Part shown: piece after piece, positions 55,187-63,201 of the stretch
Layout of the letters: each line of letters begins with the position of its first letter
Position numbering within the stretch: position 1 is the stretch's first letter
Source: JACKCP01 sp034007295
GTDB lineage: Bacteria; Desulfobacterota; Desulfobacteria; Desulfobacterales; JACKCP01
Reading direction: 5' to 3'
Assembly: GCA_034007295.1 (NCBI GenBank)
Contig: JAVERC010000015.1
Location: forward strand, 1 to 64,000
DNA: 64,000 bases
The notes under the pieces: model-generated
Told to the model about the DNA's origin: nothing
The model's input: only the letters and a program-made list of their open reading frames with translations
The model's database searches: none
Program-made: the position numbers and the translations under genes

Positions 55187-55312
55187 TTTTTCTCCAATAT
55201 CGAATGCTACACATTTATCAATAGCTTTATTTTTAAGATAAAACTCAATAAAAACTCAATAGAATTATCTTCACAGCTTATATATCATAAACTTAAAGCT
55301 AAAAGGAAACAT

Positions 55313-55350
55313 TCTTTTTTGCCCATTTAGGGCTAGATTCAAAATCCAAC
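55313..55350 (+). mobile_element. MITE family 1, decayed fragment H
   Basis: TTTTTTGCCCATTT and AGATTCAAAATCCAAC follow the family 1 left half (TTTTTTGTCCATTT, AGAATCAAAATTTAAT) with scattered changes. It lies in the leader of the HAMP-only gene. Confidence 0.4.
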
Positions 55351-55366
55351 CATAAAGGAATAAAAT

Positions 55367-55804
55367 ATGAAAGACCTTAATATTTTATCAAAACTTATAA
55401 TTTCTTTTTCTTTATCAGCTATGATAATCTTTTTTACAGCAGCAATCAGTTTAAACTCTGTTGAAAAAATTGCTTCCTCTAAAATTTTAATTTCCTCTGA
55501 TGATACCAGCAATTTACAAAAAAAAATCTTAAAAGAAAAATCAATACAAACAGCTTTGAGGCAATCTCGTTCACTTATAATTATTTCATCAATTACCGGT
55601 TTTATATTATGCATTTTTATAGGATTTTTTACAGCAAGATCAATAAGTCTTCCTTTGCTTACAATTCAAAAAAAAATGGAAGAACTCGCAAAAGGAAAAA
55701 TCCCGGAACCAATTATTTTAGTTGAAAATTCTTCCAACAACGAAATTTTTAATATTATAAAATCGCTAAACAAAATAATCAGTAAACAAAAATCATATTT
55801 TTAG
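55367..55804 (+). CDS. HAMP-domain membrane protein without output domain
   Basis: 145 residues; AAAGGAATAAAAT precedes the ATG. Helix 1 at about 8-28 (LIISFSLSAMIIFFTAA), a short 45-residue periplasmic loop, helix 2 at about 70-90 (SLIIISSITGFILCIFIGFF), then one HAMP domain (LPLLTIQKKMEELAKGKIPEP...NNEIFNIIKSLNKIIS). It stops where chemoreceptors, kinases or cyclases carry an output module. Either a truncated receptor or a genuine adaptor; the next gene, a cyclase, is on the other strand. Confidence 0.7.
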   Translation: MKDLNILSKLIISFSLSAMIIFFTAAISLNSVEKIASSKILISSDDTSNLQKKILKEKSIQTALRQSRSLIIISSITGFILCIFIGFFTARSISLPLLTIQKKMEELAKGKIPEPIILVENSSNNEIFNIIKSLNKIISKQKSYF

Positions 55805-55897
55805 CACTGAATTTTCGTAAATTATGATTTTGTAACTAAAAAGTCATGGACACTATGTGCAAATTAAAAAAAGGCCTTTAAAACAAGACAAAAATGA

Positions 55898-56923
55898 TTA
55901 AAAAATACTTTCTTTATTAAAAAAACCTATCTCCGAGATTCCAACTATTTTATTTCTGCCCATGCTTTTTGCAGTATAAAGTGCTTTGTCTGCAGCTTTT
56001 AAAATACTTTCAGCATCCAAACCGTGTTCTGGCAATGAGGCAACTCCAAATGAAGCAGTTACTGATCCAATCTCAATCCCTTTGTGAATTATGGAAACCC
56101 TGCTGATTACTTCTCGAAGACTTTCAGTACGGCTCAAAAACTCTTTGTACTCTCCACCGCAAATCAGTACTATAAACTCCTCTCCCCCAAATCGGCACAC
56201 CACATCTGATTTACGAACATTTTTTTTTAGTTCATAGCTTACTGCCTTAAGAACTTCATCTCCTGCATCATGTCCTTTGGAATCGTTAAGTTTTTTAAAA
56301 TAATCCAGATCAATCATTATTACACCAAGATTTGATCCAGATTGCTTGGCCTTTGCGATTTCAGTATTTAGAGCATCATCAAGATAACGACGATTATACA
56401 GACCAGTAAGAGGATCAACCAAGCTTATTTCCCTAAGACGGTTCTTCATGCGAAGGTTTGAAACAGCCAATGCAATAAATTCAGCACTTATAAAACCCAA
56501 TCCTCTTTGGTGCTTATCCTTATTTATTTCCTTACTCTCAATTTTCAAAATTCCAAAAGTACTGAGTGCATCAATAAGGGGAACGCAATAAGCTCTGATA
56601 CTACAATTTGGAGATAATTTATGATTATCCGGCTTTAAAATGTCAACAGGCCTTCCTTTTTTAATGGCAGGACAGAGTTTAACATCAGGAATACATGATA
56701 TTTCACCACATTTACTACTGCCCCAGCTGAAAACCTGCTCCATTTTACCATCATTTTCATTCCTTAAAAATATACCGCCGCTGGTATCAGGGTAGAGATT
56801 AGGCAGATACCAGTAAAGAACATCAAAAAGCTCTTTTTCTTTATTACAGCTTTGGATAAGCATAGACATACCATTGAGCAGCCTCAATTTTCTCTCGTAG
56901 TTTAAAATATCATCTTTATCCAT
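55898..56923 (-). CDS. GAF-GGDEF diguanylate cyclase
   Basis: 341 residues. N-terminal GAF-like domain (residues about 12-165) contains SGGIFLRNENDGKMEQVFSWG and CPAIKKGRP with cysteines. The GGDEF domain starts at SLVDPLTGLYNRRYLDDAL; the active site is FGGEEF near residue 243, with the inhibitory RxxD site RKSD in front. It should make cyclic-di-GMP with product feedback. AAGGTAATTT precedes the ATG. Opposing activity is encoded by the HD-GYP gene at 46425. Confidence 0.93.
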   Translation of the reverse strand: MDKDDILNYERKLRLLNGMSMLIQSCNKEKELFDVLYWYLPNLYPDTSGGIFLRNENDGKMEQVFSWGSSKCGEISCIPDVKLCPAIKKGRPVDILKPDNHKLSPNCSIRAYCVPLIDALSTFGILKIESKEINKDKHQRGLGFISAEFIALAVSNLRMKNRLREISLVDPLTGLYNRRYLDDALNTEIAKAKQSGSNLGVIMIDLDYFKKLNDSKGHDAGDEVLKAVSYELKKNVRKSDVVCRFGGEEFIVLICGGEYKEFLSRTESLREVISRVSIIHKGIEIGSVTASFGVASLPEHGLDAESILKAADKALYTAKSMGRNKIVGISEIGFFNKESIF

Positions 56924-56933
56924 AAATTACCTT

Positions 56934-56961
56934 AAATATGAAACGCTCTTCAGGTTTAGGA
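56934..56961 (+). repeat. Repeat family 2, right-arm fragment
   Basis: AAATATGAAACGCTCTTCAGGTTTAGG matches the right end of family 2 in part (AAATATGAAACGCTC). It sits between the cyclase start and the stop of the gene at 56962, i.e. directly behind a stop codon again. Confidence 0.55.
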
Positions 56962-57708
56962 TTATTCATTGCTAATCAGCTTCATTGCCTGTCTCTTGCT
57001 TAAAAAGCCAAAAATTTCCTTTCCTGGAGAAACAGACCTAAATGTCATTATAAAGGCACCTTTCAAAGTTAAAGATCTCTTACCGTTTTCATCGATCTCA
57101 TTTTTCACAAGCCCCATTTCTAGAAGAGCATCTGCTTCTCTTTTAATATGCTTTTCAACTTCAAAAAAACCATTGGCCAAATCAAATTCAACCGGATCAT
57201 TTTTAGCTTTGATTTTACTTTTTAATATTGAATGATATTCCAGTAAAAGCTCAGCTGACCTGATCTTTGGGAATCTAAACATTTGTTTAAAAGCTATTTT
57301 GGGGTAAGCCTCCGGCTGAACAGAATTGTTCACATTTAAAACTGTCTCATCTTTATATCTTTGAGTAAACTCCAGAAAAGTAATCTCTTTGGCCTTACTT
57401 GTCATTGTTACAACCATTGCTGCAAGTTTTATTGATGGATTCCAGTATAGCCTGAAATAACTTTTTGTATGTAAGTCTTCCAACAATGAGGAACCTAAAA
57501 CATCAAATTTCATTTTTTTCAGATCCAGGTCATAGTTCAAAAATTCTTCATTTCTTGATTTAATAAAATCACTGCTTTCCATGGCAGGAAATCTAACTAT
57601 CACAGGAATTTTTTGTGTTTTCCAAACAATAAACGGCCCAATAGTATTCATGACAACTGGACTAAATAAAACCAAGATCACTGCTGCAATTATTACAAAT
57701 TCAATCAT
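56962..57708 (-). CDS. Hypothetical membrane-anchored protein
   Basis: 248 residues with AGGAAACAAATTC before the ATG. One N-terminal helix (FVIIAAVILVLFSPVVMNTIGPFI). The soluble part is alpha/beta with no motif I recognise; the C-terminal part (READALLEMGLVKNEIDENGKRSLTLKGAFIMTF) looks like a winged-helix or helical end domain. Upstream of and co-directional with the diguanylate cyclase, 38 bp apart, so possibly its partner. Confidence 0.6.
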   Translation of the reverse strand: MIEFVIIAAVILVLFSPVVMNTIGPFIVWKTQKIPVIVRFPAMESSDFIKSRNEEFLNYDLDLKKMKFDVLGSSLLEDLHTKSYFRLYWNPSIKLAAMVVTMTSKAKEITFLEFTQRYKDETVLNVNNSVQPEAYPKIAFKQMFRFPKIRSAELLLEYHSILKSKIKAKNDPVEFDLANGFFEVEKHIKREADALLEMGLVKNEIDENGKRSLTLKGAFIMTFRSVSPGKEIFGFLSKRQAMKLISNE

Positions 57709-58392
57709 GAATTTGTTTCCTCTCTGTAAACTTTTTTCATGTTTATATTAACTTTCCAAAAACACAGCTCAGCTCAACCCTAAAGAACTGAATTTATCAA
57801 AAAATAGAATATTTAATTCAAGCCCTTTTATGAGTCAATGCCAATATTATTCATGCACATATAAAGAAAAACCGACTATTTCCTGCATTAAAGCGACAAA
57901 AACAGTAACTAAAAAATACAAATAATTAAAACATATTTATATATCATTATTTGCAAATTCAACCAGTTTCGGTCTTTTATTACAAATACAGGCCGAAAAA
58001 TCCATAAGAATTCTTTTTAAAATTAGTTTGGGACTGAAATGCATTCCTATTGAAATAAAATTTCATATCATCACCTACTGCTTGTCAACTTGACATTTAG
58101 AAAGACAAAACGTATTTCAAATAAAATTATACGGCAGCCTTTATTTTTTTCTTGGATTCAACATGACAAAGGCCACAGGTCATACAAAAATAATAAATTT
58201 TTTGCAAGCTCTGCATAAAAGCCTTTTTAATGAGCAAGATTAGTGCAAAATTAGTGCCTGTCCCTTTTGTTATTTCCCCAGTCATTTTTTTTAAATTCAT
58301 TATCAAGTTTTATGCATAATTATTAAAATATCAGTTATCGAGCTTATAATTATACAGTTGACAGCTTATTAATTGCCAACTATGAAAATTAA
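57709..58392. other. Non-coding stretch at the edge of the decayed region
   Basis: About 680 bp with no convincing frame. It holds a GTGCCTGTCCCTTTTGTTAT segment at 58254-58273 that resembles the direct repeats at 62309 and 63130. Minus-strand peptide fragments such as FCMTCGLCHVES near 58150-58190 are too short to call. Confidence 0.4.
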
Positions 58393-58462
58393 TTTGTGAT
58401 TGGCCGAAAACGAAAATTTTGTTTCATTCAATGAAGATGAGAAATTTAACCTTTAGGATACA
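58393..58462 (-). mobile_element. MITE family 1, copy F (right end only)
   Basis: GTGATTGGCCGAAAACGAAAATTTTG through GAGAAATTTAACCTTTAGGATACA in minus orientation, then an abrupt join to a GNAT coding sequence. The other end is lost. Confidence 0.75.
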
Positions 58463-58785
58463 AGGAAACAGTAGAAATTGTTTCATTTGGCCCTCTCTGT
58501 GTACACCCAGATTATCAGAGAAAAGGAATTGGAACGCAATTAATAGAAAAAACTAAAAAAATACTAAAAAACAAAGGAGTTCCGGCAATAGTAATATATG
58601 GAGATCCCCATAATTATTGCAGGCATGGTTTTAAAAATGGAATTGACTATAATGTGAGTAATGTGGAAGGTGATTTTCCATTAGGATTATTAGTTTTAGA
58701 AATAGAAAAAGGTTTTTTCGGAGATAAAAAATGGAAAATACAGCAAAGCGACGTCTTTGCTTTTGACAATACCAGAGTTGATTAA
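58462..58785 (+). pseudogene. 5'-truncated GNAT acetyltransferase
   Basis: An uninterrupted frame of about 107 codons without a usable start codon or ribosome-binding site, ending TAA at 58783-58785. It reads ETVEIVSFGPLCVHPDYQRK then GIGTQLIEKTKKIL, the acetyl-CoA binding motif A of GNAT enzymes (QRKGIG), and later IVIYGDPHNYCRHGFKNG. The first part of the domain is replaced by MITE copy F, so loss by rearrangement at the element is likely. The remaining codons are intact, so the event may be recent. Confidence 0.8.
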
Positions 58786-58902
58786 TTTGATAAAAAATTT
58801 ATAAAAAAAGAAAAATTGTCAAGATACAGTCAAGAGCTGTTTAAAATGCAGATCAGAGCGTATTTGAGAAATATCAGCTAAAACTTCTTCAATCAGATTT
58901 AC

Positions 58903-59991
58903 TCAATCACAAATTTGAGGAGCATGATAATCCAAACCTAATAAACGAAAGTAATTTTCGCCTAAAACTATATTACGAAAAGCTTCATCATTTACATACC
59001 TGAAAATATTGCTGTTTACCTCCAACTCATTTTTATACACATTAAAGTCTTTATCCCGGGAAGCTACAAAATCTGTACCTGGCAGAATCCGTTCAGAATA
59101 TTCATTAAAAAACGCAACATATAAATCCCTGTACGCTGGTTTGCTGAAATAAGTGTCATCCAATACACGCCATGAGACATCCAGCATCAAATTTGGATTT
59201 TTATCCAAAAATGATTTCATAATTTGAATATGCTCGGCCCCGTCCATTGCAGATAATTCCTTTGATAACCCCATATGGGCCCATACAATTTTGTTGTCTG
59301 GATATTTTTGCAATACATACGCCATTAAATCCTGAAATTTTGTAGGTTCATCATTATTACCTAAATCAGAATGGATGGTTATAGGAATATTTCTATCTTT
59401 AAGCAGCTTCATGAACTCTGACCATTTATCTATTTCACCTTTTGTTATAGGCCTGTGTCCATTATTAAATAAAGCCTGCTTAACCAGATTTACTTCACCT
59501 GCCCATTTAAATATTTCCGGATATTCCTTGTCATATAAACGAATCATTTCAACAATGCCTTCAGGATCAGCCAAATCCATAAAAGTCATGGCTAAGATTA
59601 TTTGTACCCCCTGAGGTTTAAATTCAAGTAAATTTGCCGCATTTGCAAAATCGTTTTTAATACTTGGAAGAACTGGTGTGCCTGGGCAATCCAAATAATA
59701 AGTGCATGAAGACTTTACCGGTAAAAGCTGTCCGATACCAAACATGTTAACAAAAAGAACGCCTGTTTTATTAAAATATTCAGTCAATTCAAAAAAAGGA
59801 ACGGGAGCCCCGCCAAAAGGTCTGGAATGCATATGTGCATCAACAACAAATGTATAAGGCTCTTTCTGACGATCATAACAAATTCTGTTTTGCTCAAACG
59901 AGGCTAAATTACGTCTGCCAATGTCGGCACAACCTGCAACTGAAAGAATAATTACTATTGTTGTGAGTACAAATACAAATTTTCTTCTCAT
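58903..59991 (-). CDS. Lipoprotein amidohydrolase-like metal-dependent hydrolase
   Basis: 362 residues with a lipoprotein signal, lipobox LSVAGC. The mature part is an amidohydrolase TIM barrel: VDAHMHSRP gives the HxH pair near 51, ITIHSDLG a third histidine, KIVWAHMG a fourth and PGTDF the catalytic aspartate. Related proteins hydrolyse amides, esters or decarboxylate ring acids; substrate unknown. Stands alone in the decayed region. Confidence 0.82.
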   Translation of the reverse strand: MRRKFVFVLTTIVIILSVAGCADIGRRNLASFEQNRICYDRQKEPYTFVVDAHMHSRPFGGAPVPFFELTEYFNKTGVLFVNMFGIGQLLPVKSSCTYYLDCPGTPVLPSIKNDFANAANLLEFKPQGVQIILAMTFMDLADPEGIVEMIRLYDKEYPEIFKWAGEVNLVKQALFNNGHRPITKGEIDKWSEFMKLLKDRNIPITIHSDLGNNDEPTKFQDLMAYVLQKYPDNKIVWAHMGLSKELSAMDGAEHIQIMKSFLDKNPNLMLDVSWRVLDDTYFSKPAYRDLYVAFFNEYSERILPGTDFVASRDKDFNVYKNELEVNSNIFRYVNDEAFRNIVLGENYFRLLGLDYHAPQICD

Positions 59992-60165
59992 AATAAATGT
60001 CCCTGAAATATGTTTATTGATATGAAACCTAAGGTGACTCTATATGTATAGTGATCATTTTTTATTGGCATTTTCGGCCTCCAGTCTCAATGGCTTTTAA
60101 AACTTGCCTTACTTGACAGGCTTTGGCTTTTCCTTTAAGAGTCAAGAGTACACTGTCCTTTTTTC

Positions 60166-60290
60166 CTATTTTGACACAGATTTCAAAGGCAAAAACAATC
60201 TAAGACTGCCATCCCTGACAGGGATAAAGCCAAACTGTTTATAAAAGCTTTGAGCATCTTTGTTGATAGCATCAGACACAGCGACCTGCC
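60166..60290 (-). pseudogene. C-terminal remnant of a GNAT protein (TacT-like)
   Basis: About 41 codons ending TAG at 60166-60168. The peptide VAVSDAINKDAQSFYKQFGF followed by IPVRDGSLRLFLPL matches the C-terminal end of GNAT toxins that pair with DUF1778 antitoxins (DAxxxxAxxFYxxFGF...RLFLPL). The upstream side breaks off at a change in base composition near 60290. No antitoxin gene is seen. Confidence 0.6.
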
Positions 60291-60331
60291 CCAAATGGCG
60301 GGATAGGCCGCAGTTCAATGAGAACTATCGA

Positions 60332-60874
60332 TTAGTCGAAATAGAAGCGAACGCTGAAAAGTATACGGAATTCGTCATCCTGCAATTCTCCCTCATCACT
60401 ATCGATGAAGATATCATCCGTAGCAAAAAGATAGCTGCCGTTCACGGCAAGAGCGACGTCGTCGCGGATGAAGTACTTCACGCCGCCACCGACCGAAAAT
60501 ACCGCGGCATCGGTGTCGAGATCGCTATCGTCGGCTTCTGCATTGGCCCAGACAACTCCGGCGTTCAGAAATGGCACAAGGGCCGAATTAAAGATCAGAT
60601 TGTACTCGGCACGGCCCCCCAACTCGGTACTCATGTAGCGATCGGTGTCGTTTAATCCAGCTACCACGGCAACTTCGATTCCATCGGCGAGGAACCAGCC
60701 GTAGGCGAGCTGAATTTGTAATTCATCTCCCATCACATCCATGCGTCCTGCTCCTTCGAGAACCTTGGTTCCCTTATCCAGATTCGGCGTAACACCGTTA
60801 ACTTACTTTTCAGCGGCGAACACCGAACCAGCAAAAATAAATGCGGCTGCAAACAATAACCATGTTTTTCTCAT
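60332..60874 (-). pseudogene. Outer-membrane beta-barrel protein with premature stop
   Basis: A frame of 181 codons starts at the ATG at 60874 (CAGGAGAATCAGCAG in front). It encodes a textbook signal peptide, MRKTWLLFAAAFIFAGSVFA, then AEK, and then an in-frame TAA at 60803-60805. The same frame continues VNGVTPNLDKGTKVLEGAGR and on to an alternating-strand barrel ending FRILFSVRFYFD. With that codon restored this is a small OmpW/OmpA-like barrel. A shorter start at 60742 would give a protein without signal peptide. GC content is clearly higher than the surrounding DNA. Confidence 0.8.
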
Positions 60875-61311
60875 CTGCTGATTCTCCTGTTTTGTTGACT
60901 TGTTCGACACGGGGAAGGCCCACCCTCCCCGCAACCCATGCCCCTCTTACTGCAATGTTCGATTAACCGCTGCAAAACTTACAATACGCATTTGTAATCT
61001 CTTTCAACGGCCAATCTTTGAGATACAAACCTTCCCGAACGCCTGAAACAATAACAGCCAAAAAATTATTTAAAACCACAACCGTGCTAGCATTGCTGTC
61101 CATACAAGTGATTTGTTAGCTTTTAAATTTTTTGAAAAATCATTTTTCACTTTTTACATAACCTCATCAACTGAATTAGGCCCTTCATATTTGTAACTAA
61201 ATTTATGAAGTTCTTTAATAAAGTTGAAAAGCCACTGATGTACAAAATAACATCTGAAGAAAAAAAAATTAAGATAAATGGTAATGCATTCAAGTCTTTT
61301 TTTCTTATGTT
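60875..61311. other. Upstream region of the broken barrel gene; otherwise empty
   Basis: Its first 120 bp share the GC-rich character of the barrel gene and contain GGGGAAGG...CCTCCCC (60919-60937), a possible hairpin. After about 61020 the sequence returns to AT-rich and contains no gene I can support. Confidence 0.4.
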
Positions 61312-62292
61312 TTATTTGTTTTTATTTTCTTTCAATAGTTTTTTCATTTCACGGTCAAAATCAGAGATATATTTTTTGTCCTCTGCTTTTCGATATTTCT
61401 CATATTCAAATTTTGCTTTTCCAACGGCTTTTTTATGGCTGATTTTTCCGGCATTTTTCAGAAGTTCTTTTTCACTGATTCGCAGAAAATCATCAAGCTT
61501 TTGAATCCAGTCGTGCATTTTCATTAACCTGCCGTTTATCGCCTGGAGTTCTGCAAAATCAAGATACATTGAGACGATGAGGTTGAGCTGTTTCAGTTCA
61601 TCTTCTGACAGAAAATTTTTTGCAATGGTAATATCTCTTGTGGTTATATATTTGCCTTCAAAATTGTAAGTCCTAAAAATGGTTTTTCTGCATCGACTCA
61701 CTGGTTTATCATCTCTGCAGCTGTCTGGCCGTGGATGGCATAGTGCATTTTATTTTGTACGGTTGCAAAGAACTCTTTGGTTAAATCCGCATCATTTTTA
61801 TAATCAATGCTGGTTGCATAAATATCAGTTATTTTCTGGTAAAAATTTCGTTCACTGCTCCTGATATCCCGGATTCTTTGAAGAAGCTCTTCAAAATATC
61901 TTGATCTCGTGCCTTCCTGTTTCAAGCGGTCATCATCCATTGTAAAGCCTTTTACAATGGATTCATGAATACGTTTTGTGACCCACTGACGGAATTTTGT
62001 ACCTTGCAGAGATTTTACCCTGTAGCCCACTGAAATGATAACATCGAGATTATAATAATTCGGGGCTTTTTGCTGAAATTCGGAAATTCCGAATTTCTTC
62101 AGCGTCTGGCTTTCTTCAAGCTCTCCTTCGGCATAAATATTTTTAATATGTTCGTTAATAGTTGATTTTGCTTTCCCGAAAAGCATGGCCATCTGGTCCT
62201 GTGTCAGCCAGACCGTTTCATCTTCCAACTGCACCTGGAGTTTTGTTGTGCCGTCTGAAGCGGTATAAATGATTATTTCTGAATTTTGCCAT
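61312..62292 (-). pseudogene. rhuM: Broken RhuM-family gene, copy 1
   Basis: RhuM proteins are island-borne DNA-binding-like proteins of about 330 residues. A GGAGGG site precedes the ATG at 62292 (MAN-SEIIIYTASDG if one A of the run GCAAAATTC is removed). The frame then reads VQLEDETVWLTQDQMAMLFG to HYAIHGQTAAEMINQ, meets TGA at 61698-61700, continues VDAEKPFLGLT, and shifts frame to NFEGKYITTRDITIAKNFLS, ending at 61312. At least three lesions (frameshift, nonsense, frameshift) are needed to restore it. The visible parts are otherwise well conserved. Confidence 0.85.
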
Positions 62293-62308
62293 GTATCATC
62301 CCTCCAGG

Positions 62309-62333
62309 ATTATCGTGCCTTTCCCCTTTATTT
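62309..62333 (+). repeat. 25-bp direct repeat, left copy
   Basis: GATTATCGTGCCTTTCCCCT followed by TTATTT. It matches 63130-63154 with one difference; a related segment is at 58254. Lies directly upstream of rhuM copy 1, on the 3' side of the secreted-protein gene. Confidence 0.75.
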
Positions 62334-62346
62334 CCTTGTTTATTCA

Positions 62347-63033
62347 TTAATTCAAATGATTGAGTATCTTAACAATTTGAATAAGAGGGTATGTACTATT
62401 TTCAGCATAATACAAAATTGCAAAATTCTGAATCGCCTGAATATGCTCCCCTTGCTGCTTAGCTTTCTCTGCTTTCCCTCTTAACTTAGCCAAAATTTCA
62501 TTGGTCGCATCTTCTGTTTTTATATGATTTTTTACTTGCTTAACTAAGCTTGCAGCGGCTTTGTTTTCTTCAGAATTAACTGGATATAAAGACATTGCTT
62601 CTTGAGCCATAATAAGTCCACGTTCGCAATCTATGTTGTGGCTCGATTTTTTCCGCTTTAAACCGCTTTTAACTTCAGAAGTAAACATTTTGAACAACTT
62701 TTTTTTGTCATTCTCACTTGTCATAATTTTTTTTAAATATGATGAAGAAAGAATTAATGAAGTTGTATTATTGTAGTCTAAATATGTTACCGTAGTTAAT
62801 AATTCATGAGCTTCAAGATACCGTTTTTCGTTAGCAAGTGACTTTGCTTTTTTTATTACGTCATCAGAAACAAGTTGAGCCAATATTGTTGGCCTGTAGT
62901 CTACCGAAATATTTTTGTAATATATCTCTCCTACCTGTCCATCGTTACTTATTTCTATATTAATTTGTTGTGAATTTACTAATGATGGCACAATTAATAA
63001 CGAAGCAATAAATAGTAAGTGTTTGACGTTCAT
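62347..63033 (-). CDS. Secreted protein of unknown function
   Basis: 228 residues from the ATG at 63033, which has AAGGAATTGCATT in front; a longer frame begins at 63096 but hides this signal peptide. Signal MNVKHLLFIASLLIVPSLVNS, mature start QQINIE. The mature part has a helical, TPR-like character (KKAKSLANEKRYLEAHELLTTVTYLD; GLIMAQEAMSLYP; KQQGEHIQAIQNFAILYYAE). Looks like a small export protein of the tetratricopeptide type. It lies between two broken rhuM genes and between two direct repeats. Confidence 0.65.
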   Translation of the reverse strand: MNVKHLLFIASLLIVPSLVNSQQINIEISNDGQVGEIYYKNISVDYRPTILAQLVSDDVIKKAKSLANEKRYLEAHELLTTVTYLDYNNTTSLILSSSYLKKIMTSENDKKKLFKMFTSEVKSGLKRKKSSHNIDCERGLIMAQEAMSLYPVNSEENKAAASLVKQVKNHIKTEDATNEILAKLRGKAEKAKQQGEHIQAIQNFAILYYAENSTYPLIQIVKILNHLN

Positions 63034-63129
63034 AATGCAATTCCTTGATATGGTTGTATTTAAATATAAAAGTATTAATAAATGGGAAAAATCCACTTAT
63101 TACTCTTATATAATTGACTTCTTTACAAG

Positions 63130-63154
63130 ATTATCGTGCCTGTCCCCTTTATTT
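63130..63154 (+). repeat. 25-bp direct repeat, right copy
   Basis: GATTATCGTGCCTGTCCCCT followed by TTATTT, matching 62309-62333. Located between the secreted-protein gene promoter and rhuM copy 2. Reverse complement contains AAAGGGGACAGGCACGATAA, a motif type often met in intergenic repeats. Confidence 0.75.
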
Positions 63155-63201
63155 TACTAAAATCGGCTTTAAGATTTCAGGAAATTTTTTGGAAAAGCTG
63201 T

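Noticed and set aside
58100..58200. Minus-strand peptide FCMTCGLCHVES with a CxxCxxC pattern
   Set aside because: Too short, no start, no flanking conserved sequence; cannot be called an iron-sulfur protein.
60062..60165. Minus-strand open segment reading KDSVLLTLKGKAKACQVRQV
   Set aside because: Looks protein-like but is about 33 codons, has no start, and matches no family I know; probably random or a tiny remnant.
60260..60655. A 131-codon plus-strand frame over the GC-rich segment
   Set aside because: Antisense to the outer-membrane barrel gene, whose strand pattern and signal peptide are convincing; high GC makes long spurious frames likely.
61060..61130. ACAAGTGATTTGTTAGC-type sequence reminiscent of an integron attC site
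   Set aside because: No pairing R/L core sequences at the expected spacing and no integrase; a single half-site is not evidence.
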